From Prauserella_A sp040645195 (GTDB lineage: Bacteria > Actinomycetota > Actinomycetes > Mycobacteriales > Pseudonocardiaceae): a DNA stretch of 64,000 bases. The translations under genes were made by a program, and so were the position numbers. This document shows positions 53,275-62,063 of the stretch, in pieces. The notes below the pieces were generated by a model. The model did not search any database and was not told where the DNA came from. It saw nothing but the letters and a program-made list of their open reading frames with translations. The stretch's first letter is position 1. Each line of letters starts with the position of its first letter. The stretch spans positions 1 to 64,000 of the forward strand of contig NZ_JBEYXW010000032.1 in assembly GCF_040645195.1 (NCBI RefSeq), written 5' to 3'.

Positions 53275-54000
53275 TCAGTCCCAGAATCCGCGGTCGACCA
53301 GCAGGTCGATCGCGTGCTTCGCGCCGCTGAGGAAGTGGCCCACCGTCGCACTAACGGCTCGATCCGGATCCCGGTGCTCAAGTGCCTGGAGGATCTCCCA
53401 GTGCTCGGCCTGAATCTCCGGGCTGTGGTGGCGGATAGAGGTGTGCAGTCGATCGGGGACCGCGTTCGTGAGTGAACGCAGGGCTCTCCGGAGCCTCGCA
53501 GACGCACCAGCACGGTGTATCGCACGGTGGAACTCGTGGTTGAACTCGCTGTACGAGTCGGCGGACAAGTCATGGTCGTCCATCCGCTCGACGAGCTCGC
53601 GAAGCCGCTTCAGGTCCTCGTCCGTCAACCGAACCGCTGCCCGGGCGGTGGCGATCGCCGAGAGCTGTCCGATCGCGTGATAGCTGTCCTGGATATCTTC
53701 CGCCGTTAGGTTCGCGACGAATGCGCCCCGTCGCGGAATATTCGAGACCAGCCCCTCCCCCTCGAGAAGAATGAGCGCCTCTCTCACGGGAAGCTTGCTG
53801 GTACCTAAGTGATCGGCCACGAGGTCCTGGTCCACTCGCATGCCGGGCTTGAACTCCGACGCGAAGATCATCTCGCGGATCAGCGCAGCGGCGTCCTCCT
53901 TGAGGTTGCTGCGGGTTCGCGGTGTCGCCACACGCGAGGCCAGTTCGCGAGGGCCGCGCGCGGCCGAGTGGAGGATGGAGTTGTCCTGTGGCGGAAGCAT
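53275..54000 (-). CDS. GntR-family (FCD) regulator of cluster B
   Basis: 241 residues. The ATG lies 8 bases from a TATAAT box, so the message is probably leaderless. Winged helix: FKPGMRVDQDLVADHLG and TSKLPVREALILLEGEG, wing NIPRRGAFVANLT. FCD metal residues: EFNHEFHRAIHRAG, AEHWEILQALEHRD and TVGHFLSGAKHA. It sits inside the catabolic array, between the CoA transferase and the AhpD-like pseudogene, and its promoter carries two TAGCA pentamers, so autoregulation and control of cluster B are likely. Confidence 0.9.
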   Translation of the reverse strand: MLPPQDNSILHSAARGPRELASRVATPRTRSNLKEDAAALIREMIFASEFKPGMRVDQDLVADHLGTSKLPVREALILLEGEGLVSNIPRRGAFVANLTAEDIQDSYHAIGQLSAIATARAAVRLTDEDLKRLRELVERMDDHDLSADSYSEFNHEFHRAIHRAGASARLRRALRSLTNAVPDRLHTSIRHHSPEIQAEHWEILQALEHRDPDRAVSATVGHFLSGAKHAIDLLVDRGFWD

Positions 54001-54008
54001 AATGATGA

Positions 54009-54029
54009 ATTATATCGTAGCAAGTAGCA
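54009..54029 (-). promoter_or_regulatory. leaderless promoter with paired TAGCA elements
   Basis: Minus-strand TATAAT is at 54009-54014, eight bases from the GntR ATG. TAGCA occurs at 54018-54022 and again at 54025-54029 as a direct repeat two bases apart. Confidence 0.55.
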
Positions 54030-54039
54030 AATCTGAGCT

Positions 54040-55326
54040 TCACACGATGCCTTCCTCACGCAAGAGCTGCAAGTCGGCATCGCTGAGGCGCGCAATGCTC
54101 TTCAGAACCGTCTCGGTGTCTGCCCCGACATGCGAGGGGCGCCCCGGGACGATCCGTCCCGCACCTGAGAACTGGATAGGGATACCACTCCCCATAAGCT
54201 CCTGGTGCCGCAAATCCGCGTCGGGATGCTGGAGCGGGACCACGCTCTCTCGAGCACGCAGGTAGGGATCGTCCACGACCTCGCGCGGGGTACGCACGGG
54301 GACTGCAGGGACCGCGGACTCCGCGAGAAGCGACACGACGTGGTCGGTCGTGTGCTTGGAAGTCCACTTCTCGATCGCATCGTTGAGGACGTAAGAGTTG
54401 GCAGCTCGCGCGCCCCGTGTCGCAAATGCCGGGTCGGTCATCATTTCCTCGGCGCCCATGGCCCTGAAGAGCGCATGTGCCCAGTCGTCGACAAGCCCGG
54501 TGATGGCTACGTGTCCGTCGCTGGTCGGGTAGACACCGAACGGAGCCAGACGTGGCAGGTGGTTGCCGCTGCGGTACGGCATGCCTGCCGCATGGAGCAC
54601 ATCGAAATGCTCCTCGGCCACGAGCGTTGCCAGCGCATCAATCATGCTGACTTCGATCCGCTGGCCGACACCCGTCTGCTGCCGGTTCACCACAGCGCCG
54701 AGAATGCCGATGACGGCATACAGCGGGGCAATCATGTCAGCCAGGGGAAGACCCACACGGGTTGGCGGGCCGTCCTCGAAGCCGGTGACCTCAACGATTC
54801 CGCTCATCGCTTGGATGACGATGTCCATCGCCTTGATGTGCTTGTAGGGGCTCCCGTCGCCGAACCCGGTGATGGAGCAGTAGATCAGGCGGGGGTTCAC
54901 CGCGCGAAGCGTCTCGTAATCGATCCCCAAGCGCTTCGTGACGCCGTCGCTGTAATTCTCGACCAAGACGTCAGCCCAAGAGACGAGGTCGTGGAAGATC
55001 TTGCGCCCCCGGTCGGACTTCAGATCAAGCGTGACGCTCTTCTTGTCGCGGTGTCGGTTCATCACCGTGACGGACACGTCCTCGTCACTCGGCGCACCGA
55101 AATGCAAGCCATCTGGTCCGAGGAACGGTGGGTTCCCTCGAGCGTTATCCCTCCCGCCGGGAGGCTCGACCTTGACGACGTCCGCGCCGAGTCCAGCGAG
55201 AGTCAAAGTGGCCCAAGGCCCCGAAAGTGCCGTCGTCAGGTCAAGCACACGGAGGCCTGCGAGCAGCGGCTCTGCTGGCGAGTCTGATGGCCTCGCGCCC
55301 GTGTCCGAGATGTGTTGCTCAGTCAT
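54040..55326 (-). CDS. class III (CaiB/BaiF) CoA transferase
   Basis: 428 residues, AGGAGG ahead of the ATG. LRVLDLTTALSGPWATLTLA and DVVKVEPPGGRDNARG open the fold; RDKKSVTLDLK is near residue 94 and the catalytic aspartate is Asp197 in LPLADMIAP. It follows the acyl-CoA synthetase by 34 bases. Together with the MaoC and CitE genes it could form an acid-to-CoA, hydration and lyase sequence. Confidence 0.9.
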   Translation of the reverse strand: MTEQHISDTGARPSDSPAEPLLAGLRVLDLTTALSGPWATLTLAGLGADVVKVEPPGGRDNARGNPPFLGPDGLHFGAPSDEDVSVTVMNRHRDKKSVTLDLKSDRGRKIFHDLVSWADVLVENYSDGVTKRLGIDYETLRAVNPRLIYCSITGFGDGSPYKHIKAMDIVIQAMSGIVEVTGFEDGPPTRVGLPLADMIAPLYAVIGILGAVVNRQQTGVGQRIEVSMIDALATLVAEEHFDVLHAAGMPYRSGNHLPRLAPFGVYPTSDGHVAITGLVDDWAHALFRAMGAEEMMTDPAFATRGARAANSYVLNDAIEKWTSKHTTDHVVSLLAESAVPAVPVRTPREVVDDPYLRARESVVPLQHPDADLRHQELMGSGIPIQFSGAGRIVPGRPSHVGADTETVLKSIARLSDADLQLLREEGIV

Positions 55327-55360
55327 GCACCTGCCTCCTGACGTGCTTCGAACAATGTCG

Positions 55361-57331
55361 TCACGACTCGTCGGCACCTGCCAGTCGCGGGATCTCATCG
55401 AGGGAGTCCGGATTCTCCAGACCGGCAACGTCACCGGTGGGTTCGCCCAGATGAGCCGCGCGCACAAGGCGCCGCATGATCTTGCCTGTCTTGGTGACTG
55501 GCAAGGTCGGTACAAGATGAATTTCGGCCGGGGCCAGTGACCGCCCCAGCCGGTCGATGACACGCTGGCGCAGTTCTGACACCAGTCCGTCTGCATCGGG
55601 TGCCGAGGACACGACGAAACACACGACGACCTGACCGCGGTCCGGGTCCGGTACGCCAATGGCCGCGGCAGACACGGCAGCCGGGTGTGACAGAAGCGCT
55701 GTCTCGACCTCAGAGGGCCCGACCCGCTTGCCGGCGACCTTCAGGGTGTCGTCCGCGCGGCCCAAGATCATCCAGTGGCCGTCGTCGTCGATCCGAGCGA
55801 GATCGCCGTGGGCCCACATGCCCTCATAGCGATTCCAGTAAGTCTTCAGGTACCGCTCACGCCCTTCGGAGCCCCAGAGCCCGCGCGTCATGCCGGGCCA
55901 ACCACGCCGTACGACGAGCTCGCCCGGGACACCACGCACCGAGTTCCCGTTGTCGTCGACAACGTCGGCGTCCATACCGAGCACCGGGCCGAAGAAGGCA
56001 CACGATCGCAGCGGCCGATCCGCGTAGGTCGACAGAATGCCTCCGCCCGTCTCCGTGCCACCCGTGTAGTTGTGGAGGGGAACCTGACGCTCGAAGACGG
56101 TGTCGAATAACCACCACCACGGTTTCTCGTTCCAGGCCTCCCCCGTGCTGATGACGGCTCGCACCGAGGCCAGATCAGCTCTGCGGGGCCATTCGTCCCC
56201 GGCTGCCTGCAGCGCACGCACGGCGGTCGGCGACACTCCCAGCACAGTGACCCGGTGCTTCTGCACCAAGTCCCAGAGTCGCCCGTCGTCGGGACGGTCG
56301 AGCGCGCCGCCGTACAGGATGGCAGTTGCCCCGAGCAGGAGAGCGCTGGTCATGAGGAGAGGCCCGACCATCCAACCGATGTCTCCGAGCCACAGGACCG
56401 AGTCCGTCTCGTCCCAGGCGAATACGATGCCGAACTCCGTGGCGACCTTCGTCAGGAAACCGGCGTGCGTCAAGACCACGCCCTTGGGCTCGCCAGTCGT
56501 GCCAGACGTGAACATCACGAGCATCGGATGGTCGGACTCGACATCGGTGTAATCAAGGTCCGCCTCGTCGGCCACCAGGTGACTCCACGGCACAGTGATC
56601 GTGTGCTCAGGCATCTCGGGGACGTCTCGCTCGGAGGCGACTCGCACCACGAGGCGCAACTTCGGGCACTGTGCTGCTGCTTGGCAAGCGGTATCCCACA
56701 ACGAGATCCAACGGTCCCGCCGCGTGAATCCGTCAGCGGTCACGAGCGCGACGCACTCAGCGAGCTCCATACGTGCGGCAACACCTTGTGGGCCATACCC
56801 CGAGAACACGGGTACGGCGACGGCACCGATCGCGGCGCACGCGAGGTAGGCGACCGCCGCCTCAGCGATCATCGGCAGGAACAACGCGACGCGATCGCCC
56901 CCGCGGACGCCGTGCTCGCGAAGTGACGCCGCAGCGGATGCGACGTCCCGGCGTAGCTCGGCCCTGGTCAATGACTTGGACGAGCCATCTTCGTCCTCTG
57001 CCACGAAGGCCACGCTCTCGGGGTCGAGTTTCGGCCGATCGAGAAGTGTTCGCGCTGCGTTCAGCCGGCCGCCCGGGAACCATCGCGGGAACGGTGTGTC
57101 GGCCGTCTGGGGGTCGAGAACCGACTCGAACGGCGTTGTGAAGGCGAGATCAACGTGCTGCAGCACCTCGCGCCAGAACCACTCCGGGTCCTCCACCGAT
57201 CGGCGGTGCAGACCCGGCAGGTCGGTCTCTCCGGAGGTGCACACCAGGGTGTCAAGGATCGAGTGCTTTTCGGCCTCGGCCTCCCGCGGTCTCCAGTCGG
57301 CCGATTCAGTCGCACCGAAGATCGCCGCCAT
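55361..57331 (-). CDS. acyl-CoA synthetase (acetyl-CoA synthetase-like)
   Basis: 656 residues; ATG shares one base with the MaoC stop (TAATG). The ACS-like N terminus has EWFWREV, then the P-loop MFTSGTTGEPKG, the GDLARIDDDGHW hinge, LKVAGKRVGPSEVE and the catalytic lysine in PVTKTGKIMRR. Length and layout match the AcsA/propionyl-CoA synthetase branch rather than AliA-type ligases, so a short organic acid is the likely substrate. Confidence 0.9.
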   Translation of the reverse strand: MAAIFGATESADWRPREAEAEKHSILDTLVCTSGETDLPGLHRRSVEDPEWFWREVLQHVDLAFTTPFESVLDPQTADTPFPRWFPGGRLNAARTLLDRPKLDPESVAFVAEDEDGSSKSLTRAELRRDVASAAASLREHGVRGGDRVALFLPMIAEAAVAYLACAAIGAVAVPVFSGYGPQGVAARMELAECVALVTADGFTRRDRWISLWDTACQAAAQCPKLRLVVRVASERDVPEMPEHTITVPWSHLVADEADLDYTDVESDHPMLVMFTSGTTGEPKGVVLTHAGFLTKVATEFGIVFAWDETDSVLWLGDIGWMVGPLLMTSALLLGATAILYGGALDRPDDGRLWDLVQKHRVTVLGVSPTAVRALQAAGDEWPRRADLASVRAVISTGEAWNEKPWWWLFDTVFERQVPLHNYTGGTETGGGILSTYADRPLRSCAFFGPVLGMDADVVDDNGNSVRGVPGELVVRRGWPGMTRGLWGSEGRERYLKTYWNRYEGMWAHGDLARIDDDGHWMILGRADDTLKVAGKRVGPSEVETALLSHPAAVSAAAIGVPDPDRGQVVVCFVVSSAPDADGLVSELRQRVIDRLGRSLAPAEIHLVPTLPVTKTGKIMRRLVRAAHLGEPTGDVAGLENPDSLDEIPRLAGADES

Positions 57332-57786
57332 TAGGACTCGCCCTTCTTCAACATCAACGCGACCCTGTCGCAGACGCACACGATCTCGTCACGCTGGTTG
57401 AAACCGTGATGTCGAAGTGTCACGAGTCCAGCCTCGGGCCGGGATCGCGACTCGCGGCGATCAATCACTTCCGTTGTCGCCCTGATCGTGTCGCCGTGGC
57501 GGACGGGGTTGGGGAACCTCACGTCGGTGAATCCCATGTTGCCCAACGTCGTGCCGAGCGTCACGTCGCTGACGCCGACGCCGGTGACGAGAGCCAGGGT
57601 GAACAGACTGTTGACGATGCGCCCGCCGAAGAGCGTCTGCTTGCCGAATTCCTCATCGAGGTGCAAGGGCTGCGTGTTGTGAGTGATCGCCGAGAACCAG
57701 ACGTTGTCCGCCTCCGTGATGGTCCGGGTGACCTCGTGCTCGAAGACGGTTCCGATCTCGAGTTCCTCGTAGTGCTTGCCAGCCAT
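57331..57786 (-). CDS. MaoC-like hydratase paired with a CitE-like lyase
   Basis: 151 residues, start overlapping the CitE stop (TGATG). The hot-dog hydratase motif reads HNTQPLHLDEEFG: His42 is kept while Asn37 takes the place of the usual Asp, a form seen in MaoC proteins that accompany CitE-like lyases. FGGRIVNSLFTLALVTG follows. Hydration of an enoyl-CoA such as an itaconyl- or mesaconyl-type thioester, ahead of lyase cleavage, is inferred. Confidence 0.87.
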   Translation of the reverse strand: MAGKHYEELEIGTVFEHEVTRTITEADNVWFSAITHNTQPLHLDEEFGKQTLFGGRIVNSLFTLALVTGVGVSDVTLGTTLGNMGFTDVRFPNPVRHGDTIRATTEVIDRRESRSRPEAGLVTLRHHGFNQRDEIVCVCDRVALMLKKGES

Positions 57787-58679
57787 CAGGTCCCCTTTCG
57801 TCCCATGCGGGCATAGTGCGCGGCCAGCTGCTCACGGGCCGTGACGGCATGAGCCAGGTCGACCATCTCGCCATCGAATCGAGCGGCACCTCGGCCTTCG
57901 GCAGCTGCGGCGTCGTAGGCCTGGACGAGTCCCTCGAACCACGCGACCTCGGACTCTTGAAGCGCGAACACGTCATTTGCGATCGGCACATGGCTGGGGT
58001 GGATCACTATCATGCCGTGGTAGCCGATGTCGCGGTTGGCCTCGGCAAATGCCCGGAACCCGTCCAAATCGGGAACCGACTGCCACAGACCGCCGATGGG
58101 GGCGACACCCGCCGCCCGTGCGGCCAGCACGGCTCGGCTCCGGAAGTACAGCGTCTCCAGACCGCTATCGGTCCAGCGGAAGCCCACCGACCTCGCCACG
58201 TCAGCGTTCTTGGCGGCGGCAGCGATGACAGCGATGACTCGATCGTGCACTTCGCCGATCTCTCGACACGAGGCCAGCGAACCAGCCTGCTCGAGTGCAA
58301 CCTCGATCAGCGTCGGCGTCGACTTGCGATGGAGATCGTCAAGGAGCTCGAGGTGATGCGCGGCCCTGAGTGCCTGCTCCGGACCGATGCTCTTCGGCAG
58401 GTACACGACGTCGGCATTGGCCTCGACGACCGCCGCGAGGTCGTCGGCAGCTCCCGGGTCACCCCAGGCGTTGACGCGGACGTGCACTTGCAGGTCCGGC
58501 TCCAACTCGCGCAGCGCCGCCACATTCGCGGCAAGCTTGTGCCGGGCCCTCGTCTTCTCCTCGTCTGGCACCGAGTCCTCGAGATCGAGGATGACGGCGT
58601 CGGCACCGGAGCTGGCCGCCTTAGGGAGGTACTGTGGCCGGTTCGCCGGCACGAACAGCAACGACCGTGGGGTGATCAT
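57786..58679 (-). CDS. CitE-like (HpcH/HpaI) beta-hydroxyacyl-CoA lyase
   Basis: 297 residues; ATG overlaps the crotonase stop. RSLLFVPANRPQYLPKA, DAVILDLEDSVPDEEK (metal acid), VRVNAWG and LIEVALEQAG are the CitE/citramalyl-CoA lyase hallmarks, and GMIVIHPSHV the C-terminal one. No CitD or CitF is near, so it is a stand-alone lyase that cleaves a beta-hydroxyacyl-CoA (citramalyl- or malyl-CoA-like) to acetyl-CoA plus a 2-oxoacid. Confidence 0.9.
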   Translation of the reverse strand: MITPRSLLFVPANRPQYLPKAASSGADAVILDLEDSVPDEEKTRARHKLAANVAALRELEPDLQVHVRVNAWGDPGAADDLAAVVEANADVVYLPKSIGPEQALRAAHHLELLDDLHRKSTPTLIEVALEQAGSLASCREIGEVHDRVIAVIAAAAKNADVARSVGFRWTDSGLETLYFRSRAVLAARAAGVAPIGGLWQSVPDLDGFRAFAEANRDIGYHGMIVIHPSHVPIANDVFALQESEVAWFEGLVQAYDAAAAEGRGAARFDGEMVDLAHAVTAREQLAAHYARMGRKGT

Positions 58680-59476
58680 CGCTTGTCCGCGCGCGCGAAG
58701 TTGGGCGAGCGCTTCTCCACGAACGCGGCAGCGCCCTCTGCCGCCTCAGGGGTGTCCACGTAAAGGTCGAGCGCTGAACCTGCGAGTCCCGAAAGCGCGG
58801 CCTGATGCTCCGTGTCGACGTTGAAAGCCTGCTTGAGGAACTTGAGCGCCGTGGGGCTGAGGGCCGCGATTTCGCGTCCCCAGGACCGCGCCTCATCCAG
58901 GAGCTGGTCGTCGGGGACCACAGCGTTCACGAGGCCCCAGCGCTCGGCCTGGGCGGCGTCGTACTGCCGACACATGAACCAGATCTCCCGGGCCCTCTTC
59001 TCACCGACGAGCCGCGCCAGGAAGTTCGTCCCAAATCCTGCGTCAAACGATCCTACGCGGGGCCCCACCTGCCCGAACCGAGCGCTCTCGGCAGCGATCG
59101 ACAGGTCGCAGACGACGTGAAGCACGTGGCCGCCTCCGATAGCAAACCCGTTCACTGCCGCGATGACCGGCTTGGGAATGTCGCGTATGAGCTTGTGGAG
59201 GTACTCGACCTCCCACAGCCCACTCTTGCTCGGACCGTAGTTTCCGAGCTCTGCGCGGATCTTCACATCGCCGCCACTGCAGAAGGCCTTGTCGCCGGCA
59301 CCGGTCAGGATGATCGCGCGCACCTGCACGTCCGCCCACGCGCGCCGGAACGCGTCGACAAGCTCCTCGACGGTCTGGGCACGGAAGGCATTACGACGTT
59401 CCGGTCGGTTAATCGTGATGAGTGCGGTGGTGCCGTCGACGATCTCGTAGAGAACGTCTTCGTAGGTCGCGGTCAT
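58676..59476 (-). CDS. MenB/BadI-like crotonase, predicted ring-opening hydrolase
   Basis: 266 residues from the ATG at 59476 (AAGGGA ahead). AIGGGHVLHVVCDLSIAAE, VGPRVGSFDAGFG with Asp145 and LVGEKRAREIWFMCRQY are hallmarks of dihydroxynaphthoyl-CoA synthase and 2-ketocyclohexanecarboxyl-CoA hydrolase. No menaquinone gene is near. It is adjacent to a fused IpdAB-like protein and downstream of an SDR and acyl-CoA dehydrogenase, so hydrolytic or retro-Claisen opening of a cyclic beta-ketoacyl-CoA is inferred. It is clearly distinct from the cluster A member at 7812. Confidence 0.88.
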   Translation of the reverse strand: MTATYEDVLYEIVDGTTALITINRPERRNAFRAQTVEELVDAFRRAWADVQVRAIILTGAGDKAFCSGGDVKIRAELGNYGPSKSGLWEVEYLHKLIRDIPKPVIAAVNGFAIGGGHVLHVVCDLSIAAESARFGQVGPRVGSFDAGFGTNFLARLVGEKRAREIWFMCRQYDAAQAERWGLVNAVVPDDQLLDEARSWGREIAALSPTALKFLKQAFNVDTEHQAALSGLAGSALDLYVDTPEAAEGAAAFVEKRSPNFARADKR

Positions 59477-59520
59477 TTGTATTCCCTTCTCTTTGGTCTT
59501 CACGGATCTGTGCGCCGTCC

Positions 59521-61167
59521 TCAGCGCAGGAAGTGACGGTCCGGGTCGAATGCCCGGAGTGTCTCGAGCTCCGAGATCGTCGGAAGGGGCTCACGAATCG
59601 GATCTGCAGGCCACTCGACGCCCGACCAGCCGGTGCGGGCCCGAACATCCGCGAGGAGCTCGTCAGTGGACGCCGCGCTCCGAGCGGGTGGGACGAGCAC
59701 GGCCTCCAGCCGGAACCGATCGCCATCACGCACGAAGATGGCGCGGTCGGTGACAACAGTGCGCACTGCCCGCCCCGGCGCGGTGCGCACCTCGACGTCG
59801 TCCAGGAGCCGCCGTGCGGACTGCCGCAGGATCACGACAAGCTCGTCCGCCACCGATGCGATGTCGTTTACGCCGCCAGACCCTGTCAGGTAGGCGCCGT
59901 CATGTCCGACCGTGCTATTTATGGAGCCGTCAGCTGCCAGTTGGCCTGCTCCGACGGCCGCCAAGGTCCGCATCCGGTGATGGCCGACATAGGCGCCGAG
60001 AATTGCTGTCGTGTCGGTGAGCTGCGCGGCGGACGGTTTGTTGCGGTTCGCGAAGAGATACGGGTCTCCCGGTTGGGGCGTGTAGCCCACCATCCCCATT
60101 TCGGCCAGAAGCATGGGCGCTCGCGCTGGCGCCAGCGTCGCATGCGCCAGCCATGCGGCAAGATTCGCCTGGCCGATCCCAGCTAGTACGAAGTCAAACC
60201 CTGCCGCCTCGATTCGAGTAGCAATGCGCCGTGCGGCCGCGACGATCATGAGTTCGGCGTCCGTGTAGGTCTCTGGTTGCGGAACGGACGGTGCGTCAAG
60301 TTGGCCTGCGGGGTTGCCTACGAGCCACTTGTCGACCCAGGAATCGAACTCGTTGGCAGTGCGCATGCTCTGGCGTGCGGCGAGCATCGCCGACACGTCC
60401 TCGTCGTAACCGGCGATCGACCCAATGCCAGCGGTGTAAGTTCCATAGGGGGCAGATCCGCCACTTACCTCCGAGATGGTCAGGACTGCCGGCGCGGGGA
60501 GCCGGACCTGTGAGTTGTGCGCCTCAATCACATCGCGCTCGACGATCCGCTCGACGGTGGCGAGAACGCCCACGCGGCTGGCGAGTGCGCCCCACTCCCG
60601 CTCCCCGCCTGGGCCGGCCATAACGATGTTGCCTTCGGCGTCGCCTGCCACCCCGTGCAACAGCGTGAGGTCTGGCACCAACGCAGGGACGACTGTGACC
60701 TCGCCGCCCGCGAAGGGATTGTCCACAGTGGCACGCGGCGCCATGCCGGCCCGGCCAGACATCGAACCCTCGGCGAACGAGCGCACCGGATAGAACGGAA
60801 CACCCAGCGCTCCGGCGGTCAACGCGGCGACCATCGTGTAGATGGACCAGTCCTCGATCTCCATCCCATCCTCGAGGGCTCGCTTGATCACCGGCGAAGG
60901 CCCCGGGGTGGGATAGTTCTCGCCCGCGAATGTGGTGATGAGTTTCGTCACCAGACCGGAGCTGACCAGTGCCTGCTGGCTATTGAGCAGTCCCGTGCTG
61001 ATGACGGTGAAGCCGGGCCTGGTGCCTCGAAACTGTCGCACGACCTCCCGGAGAAGCGCATTAGGACGCGCGTCCCCGAATGGGAGGTGCAGAGTCATCC
61101 CCGGACGCACATGCTCCGCCACGGCGTCTTCGAGGGAGCGGCGCTTATCCTTCCTTGACAGAACCAT
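59521..61167 (-). CDS. fused IpdA-IpdB-like class I CoA-transferase-fold protein
   Basis: 548 residues containing both halves of a class I CoA transferase. The first half (to about 290) starts KDKRRSLEDAVAEHVRPGMT, like IpdA/GctA; the second has the beta-subunit MLLAEMGMVG with the acidic residue of the ENG motif, LTGSGGVNDIAS and ends PTISELETLRAFDPDRHF, strikingly like the IpdB C terminus. IpdAB of steroid-degrading actinobacteria is not a transferase but a ring-cleaving hydrolase, and is encoded as two genes. True CoA transfer remains possible. Start overlaps the SDR stop (TAATG). Confidence 0.85.
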   Translation of the reverse strand: MVLSRKDKRRSLEDAVAEHVRPGMTLHLPFGDARPNALLREVVRQFRGTRPGFTVISTGLLNSQQALVSSGLVTKLITTFAGENYPTPGPSPVIKRALEDGMEIEDWSIYTMVAALTAGALGVPFYPVRSFAEGSMSGRAGMAPRATVDNPFAGGEVTVVPALVPDLTLLHGVAGDAEGNIVMAGPGGEREWGALASRVGVLATVERIVERDVIEAHNSQVRLPAPAVLTISEVSGGSAPYGTYTAGIGSIAGYDEDVSAMLAARQSMRTANEFDSWVDKWLVGNPAGQLDAPSVPQPETYTDAELMIVAAARRIATRIEAAGFDFVLAGIGQANLAAWLAHATLAPARAPMLLAEMGMVGYTPQPGDPYLFANRNKPSAAQLTDTTAILGAYVGHHRMRTLAAVGAGQLAADGSINSTVGHDGAYLTGSGGVNDIASVADELVVILRQSARRLLDDVEVRTAPGRAVRTVVTDRAIFVRDGDRFRLEAVLVPPARSAASTDELLADVRARTGWSGVEWPADPIREPLPTISELETLRAFDPDRHFLR

Positions 61168-61958
61168 TAGACAGCTGTCCGCCCGCCGTCAATCATGTAG
61201 ACGGACCCGGTCACGAAGTCGGAGAGATCGGCGCACAGGTAGAGGCAGAGTGGTGCGATCTCTTCCGCAGCCGCATACCGTCGGATGGGCGTACGCCGCA
61301 GGATCTTCGGCAGCAGCTCCGGATCGTCGAGAAACTCCGCGTTCTGCGTGGATCGAACGGTACCGGGACACAGCGCGTTCACTCGGATCCCGGTCTGAGC
61401 CCATTCCGCGGCCAGAGCGCGCGTGACATTGGCCAGGCCGCCCTTGGCCGCGCAGTAGGCCGCCATGTTTTTGGCTCCCACCACACTGTCTGCCGAACCA
61501 ATGTTGACGATGCGGCCGCGACCCTGCCCGAGCATCCCAGGTGCCACAGCCCGAATGAACCGCATGGGCCCCAGAAGGTTCACGTCGACGACACGCAGGA
61601 ACTCCTCCGACGTGAGGCTGAGGAACGGTGCATCGGTCGGCTCGCCTGCATTGTTGACAAGTGCGTCGATCCGCCCGAACACCTCGAGCCCTGCGTCGAC
61701 GACGCGTTCGACGTCCTCATCTAGCAACTGATCTCCCGGCGCCACGACAGGTCGCCGTCCCGAGATGTCAACGACCTCCTGTGCCACCGACTCCAGATCC
61801 ATTGCGGACCTCGCAGTGAGGACGAGGTCCGCATTGGCGTGGGCGAACGCGTGGGCGAGGGCTCGACCGAGACCTCGGCTGGCTCCGGTGAGCAGGACGA
61901 CGCGGTCCGAGAGGTCGAACGAGTACCGACCATGAACAGGGATTGACTCAACACTCAT
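61167..61958 (-). CDS. short-chain dehydrogenase/reductase
   Basis: 263 residues with AGGAG ahead of the ATG. TGASRGLG, NNAGEPTD, NIGSADS and YCAAKGGL are the cofactor and catalytic motifs; the end SDFVTGSVYMIDGGRT is classical. Being cotranscribed with the ring-hydrolase pair, it may oxidise a ring hydroxyl to the ketone required for cleavage, as IpdF or BadH do in their pathways. Confidence 0.9.
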   Translation of the reverse strand: MSVESIPVHGRYSFDLSDRVVLLTGASRGLGRALAHAFAHANADLVLTARSAMDLESVAQEVVDISGRRPVVAPGDQLLDEDVERVVDAGLEVFGRIDALVNNAGEPTDAPFLSLTSEEFLRVVDVNLLGPMRFIRAVAPGMLGQGRGRIVNIGSADSVVGAKNMAAYCAAKGGLANVTRALAAEWAQTGIRVNALCPGTVRSTQNAEFLDDPELLPKILRRTPIRRYAAAEEIAPLCLYLCADLSDFVTGSVYMIDGGRTAV

Positions 61959-62063
61959 GTAGTTGCTCCTGGGAAAGGGCCTCGTCGAAGAGGCGGGTCG
62001 AGCGATCAGGCGCGGGGCCGCCCTCGACCGTGACGCGTCGCCGGATATCGCCGTTCATGATCG

